Assembly: GCF_002831625.1 (NCBI RefSeq)
Contig: NZ_CP025116.1
Span: 2,657,501 to 2,721,500 of the forward strand
Direction of reading: 5' to 3'
DNA length: 64,000 nt
From: Nonlabens sp. MB-3u-79
GTDB taxonomy: Bacteria > Bacteroidota > Bacteroidia > Flavobacteriales > Flavobacteriaceae
Position 1 is the stretch's first letter. Each line of letters starts with the position of its first letter. This document shows, one piece after another, positions 9,527-18,360 of this stretch. Below the pieces are notes generated by a model. That model worked only from the letters and a program-made list of their open reading frames with translations. It had not been told where the DNA came from and did not search any database. Made by a program: the position numbers and the translations under genes.

Positions 9527-10191
9527 ATGAACCCACTTTGTGAAATAACATCTTCGATTTTAAAAGTAATCACCTCTATTTCTGAGAAAAGAGGGGAAGT
9601 AAAGGCTAATTTACTAAACAAACCTTCACCTAAATTAAGAAAACAGAATAGCATTTAAACTATTCACTCTTCTTTAAAAATAGAAGGAAACACACTTATA
9701 GAGGAACAAATAGCAGCACTTCTTGAAAACAAGAGAGTTATTGGTCCAAGAAAAGGTGTTCTTGAAGTTTTAAATGCAATTAAAATCTATGAAAACTTAG
9801 AAGGATACAAGCCTTCTATTGAAAAGTCCTTTTTAAAAGCTCATAAAAGTTTAATGGAAAGTCTAATTGCAAATACTGGAAAATATAGAAATCAAAGTGT
9901 AAGAATTGTAAAAGGTTTAAAAGTGGAGCATATAGCGCCCTCTTTTGAAAATGTCTCATACTTAATGAAAGACCTTTTTCTATAGCTGCAGAAATCAGAC
10001 GAAATGGAATTTATTTATCCATTTTCAGATGGAAATGGAAGAAAGGAACTGAATTAGGTTTATTTGAAAAACAAGTAGAAAAAATAAACGATTTATCGTC
10101 TAAAATAACTGGCACAACAAAGAAGTATATAAAAAAACTCAAATTCGTTCTATTACCAAGGCTTAGGCATTTATGGAAAATAAATAATTAG
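9527..10191 (+). pseudogene. Decayed Fic-family (AMPylase) gene, copy 1
   Basis: One frame from ATG 9527 reads MNPLCEITSSILK…, then HSSLKIEGNTLIEEQIAALL (the typical Fic N-terminal helix). It continues KRVIGPRKGVLEVLNAIKIY and ends in a remnant of the catalytic loop, IYPFSDGNGRKE. The frame is broken by TAA after QNSI and by TAG after MKDLFL, and residues before the loop appear deleted. The Fic motif HPFx(D/E)GNGRxxR has Tyr in place of its catalytic His and lacks the last Arg. Intact Fic proteins transfer AMP or other groups to target proteins, or serve as toxins. This copy cannot be functional. A second, more degraded relative lies at 18620-18985. Confidence 0.8.
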
Positions 10192-10503
10192 GCTTGTGTA
10201 TTATCTGTAAAGTAACTGTTTATTTTCTGCGTTACTTTTCTCTAACCTTTTTATTCCTAAAAGTAGCTCTAAAAATATAATGGATTACTCTTTGTTCAAA
10301 ACGGATGCACTTTAAGTAGCTAGTGCTATTGACATTAAAGATTGCAAAACGGTACAGGTTTAACAAAAATGAATTGTTACTGCGATGACTTTAAAGATTA
10401 CTTTTACTGTAGGAGAATATAATGCCCCAAAGAACGGAAGTTTTTTTTTACCAATGATATAATAAAAATCGGAATGTTTTTTTTTGATTGTTAAAACATT
10501 AAA
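10192..10503 (+). other. Intergenic stretch, no gene recognised
   Basis: About 310 bases between the Fic relic and the SDR gene. I see no reading frame, repeat or RNA-like structure to support. A long T run near 10440-10450 and another near 10477-10484 are notable only as low-complexity sequence. Confidence 0.4.
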
Positions 10504-11220
10504 ATGGAAATTAATAATTCAAAAGTCCTAATCACAGGAGGAAGTTCTGGCATAGGCAAAGAAACCGCAAAACAATTTATTGCTAAAGGTGCTAAAGTTG
10601 TAATTACAGGAAGAGATGAGAACAAACTAAAAAGAGTAGCTGACGACATAGGAGCAATTCCATTATTATTTGATATTAGTGATTTAAAATCAATAGCACA
10701 AAAGGCCAAAGAGGCCCTTTCTCTCTTAGATGGGAAAATTGACACTTTAGTGAATAACGCCGGTATTGGCGCATTTCCTGCACTTGGCGACATCACTGAA
10801 AACGACTTGCTAAGCGTTTACAACACTAATGTGTTTGGCATGGCCTTGTTAACTCAAGAGTTATTGCCACAGTTTAAGGAGCAAAGCTCAGGCAATATTA
10901 TAAATATTGGAGGAACCGCTAGCCAAAAAGGTTTTGCACAAGGTTCCGTTTTCGCCGCATCAAAGTTTGCAGTTAGAGGTATGACACAATCTTGGCAGGC
11001 TGAATTACGAAAATATAATATTCGAGTAACTTTAGTAAACCCAAGTGAAGTTACAACTGCATTTACTTATCGATCGCGAGAAAATCGCGAAGAACGTAAA
11101 GAACAATCCAACAAGCTAGGATCAGAAGATATTGCACACACTATTATATCAGTTGTAGAAATGCGCAACAAAGGCTTTATTCCCGAGGTAACGGTTTGGG
11201 CAACAAACCCTTTTGAATAA
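10504..11220 (+). CDS. Short-chain dehydrogenase/reductase (SDR) with Phe at the catalytic Tyr position
   Basis: A 238-residue cytoplasmic Rossmann protein. It has the cofactor loop TGGSSGIG (residues 11-18), NNAG at about 84-87, and the NIGGTAS strand, where Ser sits at the usual catalytic position. The segment expected to read YxxxK reads F150-AASK154 (TTC at 10951-10953). Classical SDRs use that Tyr as general base to oxidise or reduce alcohols and ketones with NAD(P)H. Phe there predicts little or altered activity, unless the protein binds ligand without turnover. Length and all other motifs are normal and the frame is intact. It is a single gene; its partner pathway is not evident. Confidence 0.85.
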   Translation: MEINNSKVLITGGSSGIGKETAKQFIAKGAKVVITGRDENKLKRVADDIGAIPLLFDISDLKSIAQKAKEALSLLDGKIDTLVNNAGIGAFPALGDITENDLLSVYNTNVFGMALLTQELLPQFKEQSSGNIINIGGTASQKGFAQGSVFAASKFAVRGMTQSWQAELRKYNIRVTLVNPSEVTTAFTYRSRENREERKEQSNKLGSEDIAHTIISVVEMRNKGFIPEVTVWATNPFE

Positions 11221-11825
11221 GTACACCTATTTTTATATGGTGAAAAATAATTCCAACAAATCAAATAGTTTATAACTGCTGAAAATAAAATAAGTGAATA
11301 TTTGATTTACATATTTGGATAAATTGTACTCGTAGTTATCGGTGTTTTTGATTGCTCTCTCATTAAATAATTAGACTACACAAAGAAAATATTCAATGTA
11401 TTGCTTGGAATTCTTAAACTAAGGAGACAGAATCTTAATTCAAATATAGAAGACATGAAGGATAACATTAAATTCTATAAGATTAAACAACAATCGATAA
11501 AAGAAATTATTGCTGCTATTGACAATCCTTCTTGCAAAAATGATTCTTTAAGTTTTTACTATGCAAATTGAGGTTTTTATCCTTTTTTTATTGAAACAAC
11601 TTCATCGTATGTCATAAGCTTAATGCTCTGTTTTGTTCTTTCTAGTTGATATCTAAATTTACAGAGAATCAAACTTAAGACGTGTATAATTAATGTCTTG
11701 TTTTAGCTTCACTCGTGTTAGTTCCTAGTTGGCTTGCATCTTATTTTCCTTCGGAAAATCCTTGCGCACAAACACTCAACTTTCCTTATACATATCCCTT
11801 AGGCTAAATATAAAACAAACTGCCC
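11221..11825 (+). other. Intergenic stretch with an unrecognised short frame and a repeat left end
   Basis: A stop-free stretch of about 66 codons ends at TGA 11571 (…MKDNIKFYKIKQQSIKEIIA… from an ATG at 11453). It looks coding but is too short to assign. From about 11618 the sequence TTGTTCTTTCTAGTTGATAT…CAAACTTAAGACGTGTATAA repeats sequence at 34161-34220 and 58671-58725 and includes a left end of the interspersed element. No intact gene is supported. Confidence 0.45.
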
Positions 11826-12167
11826 ATGTCTTTAATATTCCTGACTTTGACTTTTAGATCTGTTCAAAAAAAATGGAAAGGTGAAGAAGGAATTAAGTAT
11901 GATACTGATCATACACTAAATACTGAATTAGATGCTATTAAACCGAAGAAAAGGCACATTGCTATACCAAATCAAGCAACTGTATATAGGAGTAGGTTAA
12001 AGGCTTTAGAATTGCGTAACAAAGCAAGAAATAGCATAGGAAATAAATTGAATATGCATGATTTTCATCAAGTGGTTATTTCGCATAAAGCTATTCCTTT
12101 AAGTGTTTTAGAAGACTTTGTGGACGTTTCATTGCTGCCAAAAATTAAGATGAATGAGTCTTCTTAA
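11826..12167 (+). pseudogene. C-terminal remnant of a DUF885-family protein gene
   Basis: The 113-codon frame matches only the extreme C-terminus of DUF885 proteins (usually near 600 residues): IAIPNQATVYRSRLKALELR, then NMHDFHQVVISHKAIPLSVL and EDFVD. The first 30 or so residues (MSLIFLTLTFRSVQKK…) do not fit that family and look like random upstream sequence. No catalytic HExxH part is present within the preceding 600 bases. This is best read as the tail left after deletion of the gene, unlikely to be functional. Confidence 0.7.
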
Positions 12168-12297
12168 AAAAGACGACACCTATAAAACGATTCCTTCAAG
12201 TAAAGAAAACCTAGAGCTTCATGTTATATAAAATACATGAATTATGTTTAAAGGGAGAACACAATAGGGTGACTTGCAAAAAACAAACGACTCCCCT

Positions 12298-12343
12298 TGG
12301 TACTTGTTATTTTAATAGGGTAAAATAACAAGTAGTACCTACA
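12298..12343. other. Long hairpin at the 3' end of the histidine-kinase gene
   Basis: GGTACTTGTTATTTTA is followed by a six-base loop and then TAAAATAACAAG-TA-GTACC. The stem is about 16 bp with a small bulge and spans the last codons and stop of the kinase gene. No clear T tract follows on the minus strand, so it may be a transcript-end or stabilising hairpin rather than a classic intrinsic terminator. Confidence 0.5.
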
Positions 12344-14775
12344 CCTAATTTTGATTTCAGCCATATTTTACCTCCCAGAGAAGTAATGATCTTTTTAACA
12401 ATGAATAATCCAAGACCTGAAGAGTCAGCACTCGTATTTAATTTTTTATACGCATCAAAAACAATGTCAACATGTTCTTTATCAATACCTAGTCCATTAT
12501 CTTTTATAGAAAACAGAAACGAATCACTTTGCTCCTTGCAACCTATAGAAACATAGCTATTTTTATTCTTATCTCTATATTTGTAGCAATTTTCAAGTAT
12601 GTTTTCAAATATTTGCCTGGCTTTTACTTCATTTATTTTTAAGTCGGGTAGAGTGTCTACTAAAGAAATCTTAAAATCATTTTCGCGATTTTTATTTAGA
12701 TCCTTGATGATGGATTCAACCGTAGGCTGCAGATTACTCAATTTTTCTGTGTTGGTCGTTCTAATTTCAGAATAGTCTAATGTACTCGTAATTAGCTGGT
12801 CCATATTTAAGATACACTCTTCCACAGTTTCCATGTAGGTTATGGCATCTTCAGATAAATGGTCTGCAAGCTCTTCACGAAGCCAATAAATAGAAGAAGA
12901 AATATTCCTTAAAGGTGTTTTAAGATCATGGGAAACCACGTGTGCGTAATGAGATAATTCATCATTACTATCAATTAAATCGACAATTAATTTATCAGCC
13001 TTCACTTGCAATGTTCTGAATTCTGAAATATCAAAATGAATGTTTATTGACCCAATATCTTCACCGTTAATATTTTTATTATTAGCATAATATACGAGCC
13101 ATTTTTTAAGATCGCCTTTTTTAGTGACAATTTCAATTTCATGAGCCTCATCAGTTTTTAATCTTTTATTTAATTTTATCTTTTTGTCTTTTAAATATAA
13201 ATCTGTTTTTCGTCCTATAAGATCTTCACTAGTATATCCAGACATTTTTAGAAAAGCATCGTTAGTAGTTAAAATCTCCTCTTTATTATTGATTTCCAAA
13301 AGACCTAAGTTCATTTTTTCAATAATTCTTTTGTACTTTTTATTTTGAAACTCTAAACTTTGGTCATAGTTTATTTTTAAGGTAACATCCTTGTAAGACC
13401 AAACATGACCTACTATTTTAGAATTATTAATAATTGGAGTGTAATCTCTGGACAAATACCTCCCATCTTTTAATTCAAGAATTTCATCCAAGTGAACCTT
13501 CTTTTTTAACAGTATTTCATCAATTCTTTTCATGAAACTGTTTTCGGTAACAAAAAGGCTTTTAGAACTTTCTGCAGCTAAAATGCAGTCCATACCGATT
13601 AGTTGACCAAGAGCCTCTTGAGGAATACCAAATAATTTTAAAAAGGCATGGCTAACATGTTCTATGTGTCGATCAGCAGATTCAATTACTTTAGCGTCAG
13701 AAAAGCTCGAAAATATAATTGCTAACCTGCTCTGAATCTCTGATAATTCTTGCTGCTTTTTTGACTTTTCAAGTTCGTGAATAGTGTTTTTTAGATAAAT
13801 ACTAATTACACCAGCAACATGTGTTAACGCGCTTAATTGGACTTTTTTAAAAAAATTTTTCTTAGGATGTTCCGCATCAATTATTCCAATCAACTTGCCA
13901 TCCAACAAAATTGGAACTGTAATTTCAGAAAGACGGACCAGATCATCAGCTATATATTTTTCATTCTTACTGGTGTTTGCTGTAATTATTCCTATTTTAC
14001 TTTTTGCAACACTACCAACGATACCTTCACCGATTTTAATCTTTAATCTGTTTTTTATTTTTTTATCGTAATCTAGTTTTTGATTAATAGCGGCCATTTG
14101 AACCAGTTCATTATTGATTACCGCATAAAACACGCAGTCATTAGTACCTAAATATTCGGCAACATGTTTAACGAGCTCTCCAGAGATACTCAAAAGATCT
14201 GCATGTTTTAATAGATCTTCTACCAATAAAGTTTCAAAGGCTAAAACCTTCCGATTTTCTTTAATTACTCCTTCTCTTAGAGTCTCCTTAGTGACGTCCC
14301 TAACTATGGCTTGATATGCGTAGGGTTCATTTTTGGTATTATATAAGATTTGAGATTTAATCGTTATATATATTTTCTTTCTTTTTCTATTTATAAAGTC
14401 ATATCGAATAAGTTCATTATTGCCGTTAGACACCGAACTTTCAAATAGGGCTTTAAGCTTCTTTTTAATGTTTTTTCTAAATTGATTTATACTCTCGGGG
14501 GTTTCGTTTTCGTTAACGCCAATTAATTTTTTACCCTCCTTGTTCATTTTTAGAATAGTACCATCAAAATCAACCACAAAGAAAGCATCCACTAAATTTT
14601 CAATAAGATCTTTTTGAAATTCTTCTTCATTCAGCAGGCTGCTTTTAAGAGCAATATTGTCTAGATAGAGGTCTCGAATTCTATTTTCAATGAATCCCTC
14701 AGCAATTTCTTTTGCTTTGCGTTCTCTTTGGAGAGCTCTATTTAGGACGTCTATTTGGTCAGAATTGGAAATCAC
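12307..14775 (-). CDS. Soluble sensor histidine kinase with PAS and GAF domains
   Basis: An 822-residue protein with no transmembrane segment, so cytoplasmic. Approximate order: short coiled coil (1-45), PAS (about 55-175, …FVVDFDGTILKMN…), GAF (about 190-335, …IGEGIVGSVAKSKIG…), PAS (about 345-465), PAS (about 480-595), HisKA with phospho-acceptor His616 in VVSHDLKTPLRN, and HATPase_c with N box ILENCYKYRDKN and SSGLGLFIVKK near the end. The start is GTG at 14775. It is the third gene of a minus-strand cluster, 68 bases after the H-NOX gene. In known H-NOX/kinase pairs, NO-bound H-NOX modulates kinase autophosphorylation, so this kinase is the probable partner, with the adjacent receiver as its target. 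A hairpin lies at its 3' end. Confidence 0.9.
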   Translation of the reverse strand: MISNSDQIDVLNRALQRERKAKEIAEGFIENRIRDLYLDNIALKSSLLNEEEFQKDLIENLVDAFFVVDFDGTILKMNKEGKKLIGVNENETPESINQFRKNIKKKLKALFESSVSNGNNELIRYDFINRKRKKIYITIKSQILYNTKNEPYAYQAIVRDVTKETLREGVIKENRKVLAFETLLVEDLLKHADLLSISGELVKHVAEYLGTNDCVFYAVINNELVQMAAINQKLDYDKKIKNRLKIKIGEGIVGSVAKSKIGIITANTSKNEKYIADDLVRLSEITVPILLDGKLIGIIDAEHPKKNFFKKVQLSALTHVAGVISIYLKNTIHELEKSKKQQELSEIQSRLAIIFSSFSDAKVIESADRHIEHVSHAFLKLFGIPQEALGQLIGMDCILAAESSKSLFVTENSFMKRIDEILLKKKVHLDEILELKDGRYLSRDYTPIINNSKIVGHVWSYKDVTLKINYDQSLEFQNKKYKRIIEKMNLGLLEINNKEEILTTNDAFLKMSGYTSEDLIGRKTDLYLKDKKIKLNKRLKTDEAHEIEIVTKKGDLKKWLVYYANNKNINGEDIGSINIHFDISEFRTLQVKADKLIVDLIDSNDELSHYAHVVSHDLKTPLRNISSSIYWLREELADHLSEDAITYMETVEECILNMDQLITSTLDYSEIRTTNTEKLSNLQPTVESIIKDLNKNRENDFKISLVDTLPDLKINEVKARQIFENILENCYKYRDKNKNSYVSIGCKEQSDSFLFSIKDNGLGIDKEHVDIVFDAYKKLNTSADSSGLGLFIVKKIITSLGGKIWLKSKLGVGTTCYFTLLK

Positions 14776-14843
14776 AGTAGTTTATTTTTAGATATGTTTA
14801 TGTATAAACAATAAAACAGGAATGTCTGTATTAGACGTCATGG

Positions 14844-15386
14844 CTACCTTAATAACTGAATATCAAATTTTACACCCTCCCTTTTATCAAAGGAATCATC
14901 CACCAAAACAGAACCTTTAACCTTAAAATGAACTAATGTCGCTTTTATTAATCCAATAGCAAAAAAGGTCAACCCCTTAGAAGAGTTATAGATTAGAGCA
15001 AGCCTGTTGTCAGTTCTATCGGTAACACAAAAAGTTGGCAGATCTGCATCATCATATAGTTTTTTCACTTCAATATGAATGTGATCTTGAATACCAGCGA
15101 GTAAATCTAATGGATTGGAATATGTTTCGATTATATAAGAATGTTTCCCGATAAGATATGGAAAAACAAAAGCGCCAAATTGCTCTAATAGAATATCTGG
15201 GTGAGTATCTGTTCTTTTAGACACATAGGTTAACATGGTCACTAATTCATTAAATTCATACTTGTTAAATGCACTATAAACACCTCCAGACGGTAAATTA
15301 CAGCTCAAAATCATGTCATCGATGAGTTGAAGATCGTGAGTTTTTTCAATAAAGTCTAAAAAATTAGTAAACATAAAACCTTTCAT
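14844..15386 (-). CDS. H-NOX (heme NO-binding) domain protein
   Basis: A 180-residue stand-alone HNOB protein. It starts MKGFMFTNFLDFIE, as H-NOX proteins do. The proximal heme ligand is probably His104 in DHIHIEVKKLY, followed by ADLPTF. The propionate-binding YxSxR motif reads YNSSK (Y133, S135, K137), a conservative Arg-to-Lys change. H-NOX proteins bind heme and sense NO (O2 in some anaerobes), and pass the signal to a histidine kinase or cyclase. Its ATG overlaps the TGA of the upstream response regulator gene (ATGA), implying translational coupling, and the histidine kinase follows. Heme binding should still be tested because of the Lys. Confidence 0.85.
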   Translation of the reverse strand: MKGFMFTNFLDFIEKTHDLQLIDDMILSCNLPSGGVYSAFNKYEFNELVTMLTYVSKRTDTHPDILLEQFGAFVFPYLIGKHSYIIETYSNPLDLLAGIQDHIHIEVKKLYDDADLPTFCVTDRTDNRLALIYNSSKGLTFFAIGLIKATLVHFKVKGSVLVDDSFDKREGVKFDIQLLR

Positions 15387-15793
15387 TTGTTCCCTTTAAA
15401 TTGATTGTTCCAATAATTTGCAATGCAAATAATATTCTCCATGAAAACTTTATAATTAACATCTTTAATGTAATAACCACATATGCCTTGGGCTTCACAT
15501 TTAATATAATCATTATCGTTTGAGCTTGTCGTATGAATAACCACAGGAATCATGTGCAGTATCTTATCTTTTCTAATTATTGATAAAAGTTCTAAACCAT
15601 CCATAACAGGCATGTTTAAATCAAGTAAAATAAATTTGGGTAAATCCGTGTCGTTTTTTGCACTGGATAAAATATCTAAAGCTACTTGTCCATTATTAGC
15701 AACGACAATATTTATAGGTGCTAGAAATTTTTCCAATATTTTTTTTATTCCTAAGATCGTAATCTTATCATCTTCTACTAATAACATTTTCAT
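15383..15793 (-). CDS. Single-domain response regulator (receiver)
   Basis: A 136-residue CheY-like receiver with no output domain. It has an acidic pocket (E7, D8, D9 in LLVEDDK), phospho-acceptor Asp58 in ILLDLNMPVMDG, the Thr switch in IHTTSS, and conserved Lys110 in GYYIKDV. It is the first gene of the minus-strand cluster with H-NOX and a histidine kinase, overlapping H-NOX by four bases. With no effector domain it must act by protein contact, relaying phosphate or controlling the kinase. Known NO-responsive networks in other bacteria use similar receivers, some with cyclic-di-GMP enzymes, but none is encoded here. Confidence 0.9.
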   Translation of the reverse strand: MKMLLVEDDKITILGIKKILEKFLAPINIVVANNGQVALDILSSAKNDTDLPKFILLDLNMPVMDGLELLSIIRKDKILHMIPVVIHTTSSNDNDYIKCEAQGICGYYIKDVNYKVFMENIICIANYWNNQFKGNK

Positions 15794-16438
15794 AATTTCC
15801 TTGATAAAGTTAGGGCCTCATCTTTTCAAGAAACAAGATTATTAAATGGATATTTAATAGTCCTTGAATCATTAAAATAAAAAAAATCCTGTTCATTTAT
15901 TAATATCCTCTTTTTTATTTTCTTAAGGAATCAGAGGTGTTTACTATAGGTTCATCATCCCTAGAACAACTATACAAAATGTCGACAAGTAAATTTTCTT
16001 TTGTTAAATATAGGTTTTTTTAACGAATAAAAGGGGGACAATGTTATAAATATAGTGTAGGAAAATACTTCAGTTAAAAGCATCAACTTGAATTCTAAAT
16101 CTGCTGAAACAGGATACAGCAGAAGTAAATTTGACTCATTATTAATGAATCAATGCAAAAAACCTATTAGAAAATTTGGTTACTCAATAGCATCGGATAT
16201 TTATAAGAAATTTGAATTTAGAATACATAATTAATTGGAGCTTTTCAAAAACGATACCATCTTAAAAAGAAGTTTCCTACATATAATTGGAGCCTTTGGG
16301 AAATAAAAAAAATGGAATACTAATAAAAAGAAAAGAATATGGAATTAAAAAACTCTTTTATTTACTAATCGTTAAAGGAACTCATGCGTATAATCGCTCA
16401 AAATAATACGCCTTTTTTTGTTGTTCCTTTAATATTTA
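15794..16438. other. Intergenic stretch upstream of the H-NOX cluster
   Basis: Promoter DNA of the minus-strand cluster is expected near 15800-15900. A plus-strand frame of about 57 codons, without a start and ending at TAA about 16234, reads …YSRSKFDSLLMNQCKKPIRK… and may be a gene scrap; I do not recognise it. Near 16384-16420, GCGTAT…ATACGCC followed by seven T is terminator-like on the plus strand. It lies inside an AAAGGAAC…GTTCCTTT pair just past the stop of the RnfD-like gene. Confidence 0.45.
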
Positions 16439-17263
16439 TTATGCCCGCTTTTGCTTAAAAATAAAATACAATACATTGCAAGCCATCAGTCCTAAAACGA
16501 GAGCATTGGGCACTTTAAACACATGAAGTCCAAAAACTATTAGCGCCATAGAAATACCATAAATTAATTGCTCATTCGCTTTATGCGGAGAGGTTTTAGG
16601 CTCAACGATTATAGCTGTTCCCATGAAAACTATCGCCAGCGCAAAAGAGGTGAAATTATCAGTGTATTCAGGAAAGAAAAAGCCAAACAATAGCGAAGGA
16701 ATAATAAAAGCCAATGCCAAACGGTGCTTTCTAATTCTACCCACATTAAACAATAGAGATAAGCTAATAGGAACCAATGCAATAGGAACCAATTGACCAA
16801 GAATGGTGAATCGGATATCAATACCTGAAAAATCTAGAGGAGCTATCTCAATAAACGGAATAACCATAGCGATTAACGTAGTAGTACCTATTGCAAAAGC
16901 AATTGGATTAAATATGGTTTGCTTCTTATAGGTGATAAAAAACTTAGATATGTAAAGTAAAAATATAACCAGTATTCCACGAACAGGATCAGGATCTGCA
17001 TGCGATAACATAAGTAGAATCAAGAAAGTGCTTATGAGAGCATGCTGGTACTTCTTCTTTTGTTTAGTGAGGTACTTAAACCCAAAAAAAAGAATACTAG
17101 AAATAACAAAAAGCAGTGCGCCTAATATTAAAAAGTGAGTCCCTGCACCTGCTCCATCATCTAAAAATACATCTGCTATTTTTAAGACAGATAAGATGAT
17201 TAAAAAGATTAGAAAATGATCGTATGCTGTTAGGCTCCTAAATATTTTAATAATCAGTTTCAT
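16439..17263 (-). CDS. NqrB/RnfD-like integral membrane protein
   Basis: A 274-residue very hydrophobic protein with roughly eight to nine transmembrane helices. The segment NPIAFAIG and the C-terminal motif EPKTSPHKANEQLIYG match the NqrB/RnfD/RnfE family, where the analogous segment reads TDPxTSP. Those subunits carry covalently bound FMN and act in ion-translocating electron transport. No other Rnf or Nqr subunits are nearby, so this is a stand-alone member whose partner is unclear. It is the last gene of a three-gene minus-strand operon with a His-rich lipoprotein (18-base gap) and a TetR regulator. Confidence 0.75.
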   Translation of the reverse strand: MKLIIKIFRSLTAYDHFLIFLIILSVLKIADVFLDDGAGAGTHFLILGALLFVISSILFFGFKYLTKQKKKYQHALISTFLILLMLSHADPDPVRGILVIFLLYISKFFITYKKQTIFNPIAFAIGTTTLIAMVIPFIEIAPLDFSGIDIRFTILGQLVPIALVPISLSLLFNVGRIRKHRLALAFIIPSLLFGFFFPEYTDNFTSFALAIVFMGTAIIVEPKTSPHKANEQLIYGISMALIVFGLHVFKVPNALVLGLMACNVLYFIFKQKRA

Positions 17264-17281
17264 CTCATTAATTCTTTTAGA

Positions 17282-17731
17282 TTATTGAAAATAATTGCCA
17301 AATGTCTGAAACGAACGATTCAGTTTATCAATAATTACCACTGCATCTTCTGATGTAGATGATTTTTGAAGTTCACTTACAAGCTCGAGATGAGGATGCA
17401 GCCATAGGTGCAATGCATCATGTGACTCCCCTTTCATAGTGCAACTAGCAATGAGCTTGTTGTTGTTTTCTTTTAACTCGGTTGCCAAAATTTTATAGTC
17501 TCCATTAGCATCTTTCTGAAAATCTATAAGCAATTGCTCAGATGTTATAATAAAAGGCCTCATTTGTTCATTGACCTTCCACTTTTGACCAGCATTAAGT
17601 TCAATGCCTAAGTTGAGAGAATCTGTCACAGATACGTTTTGCGTACTAGTCGCTTTTTTTGTTTCAGCGTTGTTACAAGCAAGTATGGAAAGCAATAAGC
17701 CAGTAACTAGAAAAGTTTTATAAGTAGTCAT
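17282..17731 (-). CDS. Small lipoprotein of unknown function with a His-rich helix
   Basis: A 149-residue protein with a lipobox (LSILAC, Cys19). The mature part is mostly predicted helix. The segment CTMKGESHDALHLWLHPHLE concentrates four His and one Cys, which could bind metal or heme; that is inference. The family is not recognised. It starts one base after the tetR stop and is followed at 18 bases by the RnfD-like gene, so it is certainly co-transcribed. A periplasmic partner of that electron-transport-like protein is a reasonable guess. Confidence 0.65.
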   Translation of the reverse strand: MTTYKTFLVTGLLLSILACNNAETKKATSTQNVSVTDSLNLGIELNAGQKWKVNEQMRPFIITSEQLLIDFQKDANGDYKILATELKENNNKLIASCTMKGESHDALHLWLHPHLELVSELQKSSTSEDAVVIIDKLNRSFQTFGNYFQ

Positions 17732-17732
17732 G

Positions 17733-18323
17733 TTATTTAATTTTAATTAAAGTAATAATATTTTTTAGCCTTTGAATACCTGCATCAACAATATCAAATT
17801 CAAAATTTGCCACACGCCATTTGAACATTTGAAGTCTCATTGCCCCCATTATTAAATGAATCAGCTCGTCTTCAGATAATATCGCCGTGAAATTTTTTGA
17901 GGTTTGGTTTTCCTTTATAATTGCCTTGATATGCTTATGTTTTGTTCTCATTAATTTATGAATGGCCATATTAATTTCTTGACTGCTTTCAAACAATCCA
18001 TCAGAGAAAGTCACAACAGCAAAATGAGGGTTTTCTTTAAAGAACTTTAATGTGTCTTCAAATAAATGTAATAGCTTATTTTCAGGACTAGCATGTTCGG
18101 AATAAGATGCTGTATATATTTCGTCTAGTGTTTCGGTTAAGTACTGAAGCATTACCAATACAATTTTTTCTTTGCTTTTAAAGTGCCTGTAAATGGCAGC
18201 TTCAGAAAACTTCATTTCTTTAGCAAGATTCTTAATTGTCAAACCGCGAACTCCTGAAACACTTAAAATTTTTCCAGTTGCATTAATTATCTCTTGCTGC
18301 TTATTACTGATTTTTGTTTTCAT
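17733..18323 (-). CDS. TetR/AcrR-family transcriptional regulator
   Basis: A 196-residue protein. The N-terminal TetR_N helix-turn-helix is at about residues 9-56 (IINATGKILSVSGVRGLTIK, then AAIYRHFKSKEKIV). The C-terminal ligand-binding half is unassigned. It is the first gene of the tetR-lipoprotein-RnfD-like operon. A perfect 36-bp inverted repeat begins two bases upstream of its start codon, so it very probably represses its own operon. The ligand is unknown. Confidence 0.9.
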   Translation of the reverse strand: MKTKISNKQQEIINATGKILSVSGVRGLTIKNLAKEMKFSEAAIYRHFKSKEKIVLVMLQYLTETLDEIYTASYSEHASPENKLLHLFEDTLKFFKENPHFAVVTFSDGLFESSQEINMAIHKLMRTKHKHIKAIIKENQTSKNFTAILSEDELIHLIMGAMRLQMFKWRVANFEFDIVDAGIQRLKNIITLIKIK

Positions 18324-18324
18324 C

Positions 18325-18360
18325 TTATATTTGTAAGTGAATATTCACTTACAAATATAA
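18325..18360. promoter_or_regulatory. Perfect 36-bp palindromic operator of the TetR operon
   Basis: TTATATTTGTAAGTGAAT (18325-18342) is followed directly by its exact reverse complement (18343-18360). It abuts the tetR start codon (18323). A TATATTTG segment within it fits the Bacteroidota -7 box TAnnTTTG. Position, symmetry and neighbouring gene point to the autoregulatory binding site. A half-site this long could bind two dimers. Confidence 0.8.

Noticed and set aside
12298..12343. Intrinsic terminator for the histidine kinase gene
   Set aside because: The stem is strong but no T tract follows in the direction of transcription, so it is listed only as a hairpin.
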